From Histomonas meleagridis (Eukaryota; Parabasalia; Tritrichomonadida; Dientamoebidae), in contig WSYJ01000064.1 in assembly GCA_020186115.1 (NCBI GenBank), positions 1-64,000 of the forward strand: a stretch of DNA of 64,000 bases, written 5' to 3'. A model generated the notes under the pieces. The model saw nothing but the letters and a program-made list of their open reading frames with translations. It was not told where the DNA came from and did not search any database. Positions 23,301-29,455 of the stretch are shown piece by piece. The position numbers and the translations under genes are program-made. The number at the start of each line of letters is the position of its first letter. The stretch's first letter is position 1.

Positions 23301-24036
23301 CTAATGGCTTTGTTGGTTTAAGACATGTTTTAATTGAAAAATCTGATACCGAAGAAATCTTGTTAAAGACATATTGCGTTGCATTTGGATCAATTGGAAG
23401 CATTTCCATTCCAAATATAATTTGATTTTTCTCTGAAGAATCTTTAATATCTTCTCGAAGTTTTTCAGCTGTTTTCTCTGATGGATTTTTGTAATATTTT
23501 ATTGCCGATTCACCATCTTTTTTCATAAATCTTCGTTCTAAAGCTAATACAATTCTTAAACTTGGATTATCAATATAAGGAATTGAAATACTTGTTTCAT
23601 TATTTGTATTATTAATTTTCCATACATCTGAAATCGGTCTTTTCTTTTCAATATCATAAATACAAAGACTTAATGTAATTGGTTCGATGATTTGTGAAGG
23701 ATGAGTCAAAGAAGTATATTTCAAATTCAATTTCTTTAATCCTTCTGGACCATAAGCAAAAGGTTTAGTTCTTCTATCAGTAAATTCTGGGAATTGAAAA
23801 GATTGATCTTGAATATTAATAAAAGGATCGAATTTTTTATCTTCTTTTGTTTGATTTGAATAATCTCGCACTAAAACTTGTGCAGGTTTTGTATAAAAAG
23901 TATATCCAATATTTGAATTTTTACATTTAGGATTTGGTTCACGAAGAACATTTGGATCCTTAACAATACGTACAGACGGTTCCAATAGTCCAAAAGATGG
24001 AAAAGTCTTTACACATTTTTTCAGCCAGGAATCCAT
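20332..24036 (-). CDS. DOCK-family guanine nucleotide exchange factor (1234 aa)
   Basis: One long intact frame. The N-terminal part contains a C2/DHR-1-like β-rich region near residues 270-360 (NHLMVCLNESRFKAKKGKVK, then CFYGIGENNLGDIFSFLLP), which in DOCK proteins binds membrane phosphoinositides. The middle is a long helical solenoid. The C-terminus has DHR-2 landmarks: YNTQELTYQILSKNHSERDF, FGNYYRVQF, FEQNMKVSKFYFDLP near residue 1060, RVIDVKTKMFSPIEFSIQNL, and LLQGSLLVQVNEGPKKMAE near residue 1157. DHR-2 catalyses nucleotide exchange on Rac/Cdc42-type GTPases, and the conserved Val loop of the family corresponds to the last block. It is shorter than animal DOCKs (about 1800-2000 aa) and lacks an SH3. 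Likely role: control of actin through Rho GTPases at the membrane. Confidence 0.88.
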   Translation of the reverse strand: MDSWLKKCVKTFPSFGLLEPSVRIVKDPNVLREPNPKCKNSNIGYTFYTKPAQVLVRDYSNQTKEDKKFDPFINIQDQSFQFPEFTDRRTKPFAYGPEGLKKLNLKYTSLTHPSQIIEPITLSLCIYDIEKKRPISDVWKINNTNNETSISIPYIDNPSLRIVLALERRFMKKDGESAIKYYKNPSEKTAEKLREDIKDSSEKNQIIFGMEMLPIDPNATQYVFNKISSVSDFSIKTCLKPTKPLGFTATFLVNPTPSTEVLHPLFNDYQFTNHLMVCLNESRFKAKKGKVKVTLVVDDEKVCKYHSHCFYGIGENNLGDIFSFLLPSKIKSKAELVFKVTSFGKSNSKDKFTFQLINDGLFVKDGSHKLNGLSFTTQLLSSVYTTSKEILQLQNGELLEVTKNVDKNELELHSFPIIDSLMKEISNGKEEAFKSLESILNNINIHLHRTFATFLAFHNEHYKNFVSNLIKYWKNSSYKTDHVPFYFDIIIKSILFQKINNSIIENFCFDISNKFDTKSYGYFIKDLFEIYDKNSISKIIKQTFSDYQLVLQQRDRQHFREFISTFIIPKSFLSLLSPMKGGSYYFTTIFIPFLESTLNIYGHTNDIFKTILNLIVQFNEQQLKYIKENLIDILRLIGRNYETIKKYPDTHLNNIINVCNIIVSISQFNDKELTLEVAQSIKFVVKKSSTQQIDIIKLLKNCSGIGMFNSIFAMLIKKSKIPFEIAQQYLDTKSKVIFDQNSNLKYVISTLLKNPNEQNLELLETIVKVEQRDLKSLKISFALISRALYKNEPTNELCEKTKNKSFGKLIRFIYEINQKLKEAKEPEDIAELLHEKSRIFSYSPDSVLEILLELSNYHITTKYYLESIISQIAAASLVSKFLYHQNLFKDIFNYPCELSNIKIKGYCSSKYFTEFGFIILNQNIIDTCKRSSMFEYIPNFNIILQTIVDKHKLVKTLQKYYNTQELTYQILSKNHSERDFGNYYRVQFQDIGQFIYKEIGRINLWQMTEKLKKSAIKYSHGKEIVIQNDGEELHDLTNDKYYIHVKAVQQYIKDNNKLTDFEQNMKVSKFYFDLPISKGAQSSIEHCSLKRTIFKVENEMPYLEKKIRVIDVKTKMFSPIEFSIQNLQKQVALIKEACDRNDAKQLQLLLQGSLLVQVNEGPKKMAEVFLKSGTKESEYTMKLRQTFRDFINVNERAVMVHVDYARSNPVFMELQKQLELGLNRLTANLQPYLK

Positions 24037-24043
24037 GATTGTG

Positions 24044-24049
24044 ATGTGA
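24044..24049 (-). promoter_or_regulatory. Inr-like TCACAT of the DOCK gene
   Basis: TCACAT on the minus strand matches TCA(+1)YWW, with +1 about 10 bases upstream of the ATG at 24036. No TATA box is expected in trichomonads. Confidence 0.5.
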
Positions 24050-24545
24050 GGTACCTTCCGATTTCAATTTATTCACTTTTTGAATAATAATGATCGGACG
24101 AGATTCTTTTGCAATGAAAAGTTCTGTAACCATTTTTTCATACTTACATACGTATATATCATACGAAGAATATAATTTTCAATATGTTAGTTTTGGTGTG
24201 TTGATATCAACAAAAATATATAAATTAATATATATTTTAGAAAATTTACTCTGAAAGTCATACGTAATTACCTTCATTTCATCTTCATGATTTAACATAA
24301 AACAACCAGCTCACCTCATGTTTTTATCACTTATAGTTGCTATAATAAGTGGTGTATCAAATAATTTGAAAAAATTCCAAATTTCATCATGAAACATCAA
24401 AATATTTATTTACATATACGGATTTTAACATATAAGAACAGTATACAAATTTTTATGAAGATGTAATAATTTTTTTAAAATTTTCTTTGAAATAGAAAAT
24501 AAATACACCTACTTGGAATTACTTATTGAACTCCAAAAAATCATT

Positions 24546-25850
24546 ATGAGCTTATCTGATGAAAACCTTGATTTTTCAGTTCAACAAATATTGCAAAAAT
24601 TTGAATCGAATTATCCATATACATTTAATCATGTCATTTGTGAATTGATTTATTTTGTATTTTGTTCAAGAAAGAATGAATTTGATATATACTTAAAATT
24701 TTTACAATTAATTCAAATTAAAGAAGGAGAGGTAAATGAAAATATACCTAAAATCATTACAATTTTTTCAAATTATATATCGAAAATGGAAAAGCAAGAA
24801 GCATATTATATATATAATATATTGATTCAACAAAATTTAGCTAAAGCAAATATTTTAACAATTAAACGTACTAAATATTTTATTCATTACCATAAAAATA
24901 GAAAACCCAAAACATTTCAACGAGCAGAAAAAAATTTCTTGGAAAACATAGAAGAACTATCAAAGAATGATTTTGAACTTCATAAGCAATTGATTAAAGA
25001 AGGACATAATCCAAATGAAATAGCAAAAATCATTCGTAATGATGAAATAGAAAAACTTCAAGAAATATCTTCACAACCAAAATTTGATTTTAATCAAAAA
25101 ATTGAACCATCAATTTATGAAAGATGTGATTTTATTAATAAAGAAAATGTTACATTAATCGATTATGCAGCATATTTTGGATCAGTTCAATGTTTTAAAT
25201 ATTTACTTATAAATGATGCAGATGTAATTAATACAGGTAAATATGCAGTTGCAGGTGGAAATCTAGAAATATTTCATTTATGTGAACTAAATCATTCATC
25301 CTTCAAAAGCGCATATGAAACTGCAATTAAGTTTCATCAAAATGATTTATTTAAATATCTTTATGAAAATAAAATTATTGATAAATCAATCCAAGCTGAT
25401 AAAACAATGCTTAATTATTTCCAAAAAATCTCTATTACTAGTGGTAATTACGAACTTTTATTATTTTTTGAAGGAGAAGGAATACCGTATGATGATAAAA
25501 ATATTTTAAAAGAAATAAAAATAGGAAATTTATTCCTTATTAAATATCTTCATATAAATAATCAAAATACAAATTTTTTAATATACTCTACAAAATCAGA
25601 GAATGTTGAAATTGTAAAATACTTTCTTGAACAAGAAGGAATTGATATTAATGCTAAAGATATTTATTTGTTTTATTTGAAATTTATTTTAATAATTTTA
25701 TATTTCAAAATAATATTTGGAAATTGTTTTAAATATTTAATACAGCACTTATATGGGCATCTGAAAAAGGTTATACAGAAATCGTTAAATTACTTCTTGA
25801 ACAAGAAGGAATTGATATTAATGCTAAAGATATTTATTTGTTTTATTTAA
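24546..25850 (+). CDS. DUF3447-type ankyrin-repeat protein, 3' end decayed
   Basis: The first ATG in a good position is at 24546 (MSLSDENLDFSVQQ); the open frame extends 33 bases further upstream only through a TTG. Residues 1-170 are the helical DUF3447 N-terminus typical of the large trichomonad family, ending ELHKQLIKEGHNPNEIAKII. Ankyrin-like repeats follow: LIDYAAYFGSVQCFKYLLIN, KYAVAGGNLEIFHLCELN and FHQNDLFKYLYENK. After the repeat ending EGIDINAKDI (about 25670) the frame enters an AT-rich spacer and then reads the next ankyrin unit in the wrong frame (LKKVIQKSLNYFLNKKELIL), so the last 60 residues are not genuine unless the spacer is removed from the RNA. The DNA is closely similar to the fragment at 44.5 kb. 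Confidence 0.7.
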   Translation: MSLSDENLDFSVQQILQKFESNYPYTFNHVICELIYFVFCSRKNEFDIYLKFLQLIQIKEGEVNENIPKIITIFSNYISKMEKQEAYYIYNILIQQNLAKANILTIKRTKYFIHYHKNRKPKTFQRAEKNFLENIEELSKNDFELHKQLIKEGHNPNEIAKIIRNDEIEKLQEISSQPKFDFNQKIEPSIYERCDFINKENVTLIDYAAYFGSVQCFKYLLINDADVINTGKYAVAGGNLEIFHLCELNHSSFKSAYETAIKFHQNDLFKYLYENKIIDKSIQADKTMLNYFQKISITSGNYELLLFFEGEGIPYDDKNILKEIKIGNLFLIKYLHINNQNTNFLIYSTKSENVEIVKYFLEQEGIDINAKDIYLFYLKFILIILYFKIIFGNCFKYLIQHLYGHLKKVIQKSLNYFLNKKELILMLKIFICFI

Positions 25851-26990
25851 TATTTATTTTAATAATTTAATATTTCAAAATAATATTTGGAAATTTTTTA
25901 TATTATTTGAAACAGCACTTATATCTGCATCTTCAAATGGTTATACAGAAATAGTTAAATTACTTCTTGAACAAGAAGAAATTGATATTAATACTAAAGA
26001 TAAAATTTATTTTAATCATATTGGATAACAAAATAATTTTTGGAATTAATATAATTTGTTTTCCACAGCTCTTATTTATGCATCTCGGAATTGTTACAGT
26101 TTTATTGCTAAAAAACTTCTTATGCATAAAGGAATTGATATTAATGCTAAAGACATTAGATTTTATCTATTATCATCTATTTTAATTATTTGGCATCCAT
26201 TAAAAATATTTGGAATTTTTTCATATTATTATCTACATCTTTAATATGGTCATCTACTAATGGTTACATTGAAGTAGTTAAATTACTTCTTGAACAAGAA
26301 GAAATTGATATTAATGATAAAGATATTTATTTATTTTATTTTATTTTTCTTTTAATAATTTAATATTTCAAGATGATATTTGGAAATTATTTAAATTATT
26401 TAATACAGCACTTATGCATGCATCTGAAAATGGTAAAATAGAAATTGTTAAATTACTTCTTGAACAAGAAGAAATTGATATTAATGCTGAAGATATTTAT
26501 TTGTTTTATTTAAAATTTATTTTAATAATTTTATATTTCAAAATAATATTTGGAAATTATTTAAAATACCCAAAACATCACTTATATCTGCATCTTCAAA
26601 TGGTTATACAGAAATAGTTAAATTACTTCTTGAACAAGAAGAAATTGATATTAATGATAAAGATATTTATTTCTTTTATATTATTTTTCTTTTAATAATT
26701 TAATATTTCAAAATAATATTTGGAAGTTATTTAAATTATTTAAAACAGCACTTATGTTTTCATCTGAAAATGGTCATACAGAAATAGTTAATTTACTTCT
26801 TGAACAAGAAGAAATTGATATTATGACAAAAGATGTTAAATTATTCTGAAATATATTTATTTATATTGTTTAAAACTCAAAAAAAAATATTTGGAAATTA
26901 TTAAATTTATTTGAAACTTAGCTCAAGTTGGCAGAAAAAAATTCTCATGTAGAAATTGTTCAATTAATTCGTGAAAAATTACCAAGTAAA
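25600..26990 (+). repeat. 170-bp tandem array: ankyrin repeat plus AT-rich spacer, 8 units
   Basis: The string ATTGATATTA, encoding the end of each ankyrin repeat, recurs at 25641, 25811, 25981, 26133, 26304, 26474, 26644 and 26814: steps of 170, 170, 152, 171, 170, 170 and 170. Each unit encodes about 30 residues of a TAL ... EIVKLLLEQEEIDINAKD repeat followed by about 80 bases of AT-rich sequence containing AATATTTCAAAATAATATTTG. Since 170 is not a multiple of three and the spacers carry stops, the units cannot be read through directly. Spacers lack a conserved GT donor and the ACTAACACACAG acceptor of trichomonad introns. The array decays after 26850. Confidence 0.8.
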
Positions 26991-27169
26991 TTTATATTTT
27001 GTTGAGAATAATATTATAATAATTCTCAAGAATAAGCTATAGTAAAATTACAATATCAAAATTATCCATAATTTTTTATGAATAGCTTTTAGAAAAAATT
27101 TCACATGGAAAAAATTTATCATCTTTAATTTTGGATCATTTTGAAATATTTAAAAATTAATTCAAGCAC

Positions 27170-27620
27170 TATTGTACTTCGGGAATACTTGTGTTACAAA
27201 AGGATCTTCTGAAATATTTGCTTTATTGATTCCTGTATTCATAGTTTCCAATTCATTTTGTTCTGATTCACTTTCATGATAATAAAAATAAATAAGCAGG
27301 ACTATGGACTCAAGAAGTGGAGAGCAAACAAGTAATATTATGATATAAATAATATAATCAATACGACCTTCATATTCTGACCATCTACAATTCCATGCAG
27401 ATGCAGAATTAAGAACGATATGGAATAAGTCATAATGTGAGAAAGTTGATGTAATAATTCTCCAAAACTCTTTTTAGTTGAGAATTTTATCCGGATAAAA
27501 TTTGATGCAACATTTTCAACAGGAACATTATGTTTATTAAGCAAACAACAAACAACGCAATTTAAAACAATTATTATATCCGTAATAGGAAATTGGAAAA
27601 TGTCAAGAATTGGTGGTCTA
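27170..27620 (-). pseudogene. fragment of a multi-pass membrane protein
   Basis: Minus-strand frames, joined by one frameshift near 27440, give a hydrophobic, protein-like sequence: FQFPITDIIIVLNCVVCCLL, then WSEYEGRIDYIIYIIILLVC, SPLLESIVLLIYFYYHESES, and a polar tail TMNTGINKANISEDPFVTQV. This pattern of two or three membrane spans and an acidic tail looks like the C-terminal end of a polytopic membrane protein, but I cannot name a family. The break inside it makes it a likely pseudogene. Confidence 0.35.
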
Positions 27621-27730
27621 TATCCAATTTATTTTATGTGATAAAAAATGAACAAACTTTTTCAATATGAACACGTCACTTTTCAATAAAGTTATCAAAC
27701 CAAACTTTGGGTGAAAATTTAAAAATAAAC

Positions 27731-28657
27731 TTAATACCTTCTTTGTCGCTCATAACCCCTTTGCCTACTTGGCCTATCATAATCTCTTGGACTTGGAGAT
27801 CTTCTTCTATTTCTAAAAGAAGATTTTTCGTAATCTCTCTCATAATCTCTTCCAGAAGATCTCTCGTAGTCTCTAGACTTCGATCTTTCACGGTCTCTTG
27901 ATGATTTTTTATCATGATCATTAAAAGATCTTTCATGTTTTCTCTCATAATCTCTTCTTGAAGAAGATCTTTCGTATTCTCTTGACAAGCTTCTGTCATA
28001 TTCTCTATGTGGTGTTCTACTTCTGTCGCTTTTTTCTCTTTGTCGTTGATGATAATTTTCATCATTATCACTACTATAAGAGTTACGTTGTCGTGGGCTT
28101 TCAGTACTGTTGGAATCTTTGGTAAGAATACAATGCTCAAGGACTTCGCTAGATGGATATTTTGGATGTATGAAATTGCAATTCTCACCATGCTGACATT
28201 TTCCAAGATGAAATTGACGACAAATGGCACCAGAAAAAACATCAACAGGTGAGTATTGTGCATCAATTGGACGGCCTGCATAGTAACAACAACGAAGATT
28301 TGAAAATGCTGATACAGCATCTTCAAGATTTTCATAACGGACAAGAACATTTCCAACAAGATGATCACAAAGATTAGATGCAACAAGAAGATCTTCAATA
28401 GGACCAAACGTGCGAAGCTCTTCATAAATATCAATGTAAAATTCGTCAAAATTTCTGTCGAGCGTTGAATTGCTGATTTCAAGAACCCCTTTAGGGAGTA
28501 ATGATATAAAACGTATAGGATTTGGATAAAGATTACATAAAAGAAGTGTTTTTGAAGCTTGTGGACGAATATGCATTCGGGAACAAGTTTCCCCGTTCAT
28601 GCATGATCCAATTTTTTGGAAGAAAGGACAATATAATGAAATGTTTCTTTTTTTAAT
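27731..28657 (-). CDS. U2AF1: U2AF35-like splicing factor subunit, start codon unclear
   Basis: Clear small subunit of U2AF: a first C-x8-C-x5-C-x3-H zinc finger (CPFFQKIGSCMNGETCSRMH, 28630-28571), a divergent U2AF-homology RRM (FDEFYIDIYEELRTFGPIED and LCDHLVGNVLVRYENLEDAV), a second CCCH finger (CRQFHLGKCQHGENCNFIH), and an RS-like tail rich in Arg/Ser/Asp/Glu/Tyr. It recognises the 3' splice-site AG together with the large U2AF subunit. The only downstream ATG (28600) lies inside the first finger and would delete two of its Cys. The finger continues in frame up to a stop at 28658-28660 with no ATG between. So the true start requires a short unseen upstream exon, a non-AUG start or a frame error, or the copy is defective. 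Confidence 0.85.
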   Translation of the reverse strand: MKKRNISLYCPFFQKIGSCMNGETCSRMHIRPQASKTLLLCNLYPNPIRFISLLPKGVLEISNSTLDRNFDEFYIDIYEELRTFGPIEDLLVASNLCDHLVGNVLVRYENLEDAVSAFSNLRCCYYAGRPIDAQYSPVDVFSGAICRQFHLGKCQHGENCNFIHPKYPSSEVLEHCILTKDSNSTESPRQRNSYSSDNDENYHQRQREKSDRSRTPHREYDRSLSREYERSSSRRDYERKHERSFNDHDKKSSRDRERSKSRDYERSSGRDYERDYEKSSFRNRRRSPSPRDYDRPSRQRGYERQRRY

Positions 28658-28660
28658 TCA

Positions 28661-28985
28661 ACTCCTTTATACCCATCTATTTTTAGCCATGACCAATAAA
28701 ATAACATAATGAACAGTCCAACGCAAGCCCATTTTTCTTTGATCTGACGTGTTGCTGTTTTGGAACGTATTGTACAATTCAAGCAGCACATAGGTAATAA
28801 ATATACAATTATTCCATTTATCATTGTTAATTCATCAACATTGTCTTCTTCTTCTTTGTATTCTTTATTATTTAACTTTTCAATTAAAAGGTTGCAAATT
28901 TTGAGGACTAAATATCTTCAAAGGACAAAAGTCATCCATCGAATCGTTTCCATTATTACGGAACCAACAAATCATTAATGTGTTA
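28661..28985 (-). other. hydrophobic open segment upstream of the U2AF35-like gene
   Basis: A minus-strand frame (about 28900 to 28661) reads KLNNKEYKEEEDNVDELTMI, then INGIIVYLLPMCCLNC and KEKWACVGLFIMLFYWSWLK: an acidic stretch followed by two possible membrane spans. It has no recognised domain and runs out of frame into the U2AF35 sequence. It could be the 5' part of the membrane protein whose tail lies at 27170-27620, or unrelated noise in AT-rich DNA. Confidence 0.25.
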
Positions 28986-29021
28986 TTGAATTTACGAAGT
29001 CAAGCAGGAGAGATATATGGT

Positions 29022-29047
29022 ATATATATATATATATATATATATAT
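29022..29047. repeat. (TA)n microsatellite
   Basis: An uninterrupted TA run of about 26 bases in the spacer between the hydrophobic segment and the 3' end of the low-complexity gene. The rest of 28985-29455 shows no gene. Confidence 0.9.
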
Positions 29048-29455
29048 TTTATGAAAACATCACAATAATTCATATTTAATCAAAATCACATTCTAAATCG
29101 ATCGGATTTCGTGTGTACACGCACTTTTGCAGATAATGTACACGGGAGGAAAAGGAAGAAAAACAAAAGAAGCAAAATAAATGCATTTCATGATCAATGA
29201 AAAGGAGTTTTATGTATATCATGTCAAACTGTTGAATAAAAATGTTTTGTTGTGGAACTTATAATCAAGCAAATGTAGTCAATTTTAATCACAATATTTA
29301 ATCCGATCTTGAATAACTATATTAAACAACATCATCAAACTCAATTTACTTAACACAGCGTTCAATTTCATTGACATTTCCTCAAAAAATTAAATTTCAC
29401 AAACAAAAATATTTCTCTGTTTGTATAGTTCATAATATTTAGTTAAATTCATAAA

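Noticed and set aside
25600-26990. Spacers of the ankyrin array as ordinary trichomonad introns
   Set aside because: No conserved GT donor across units and no ACTAACACACAG-like acceptor. Kept as an open question rather than annotated as introns.
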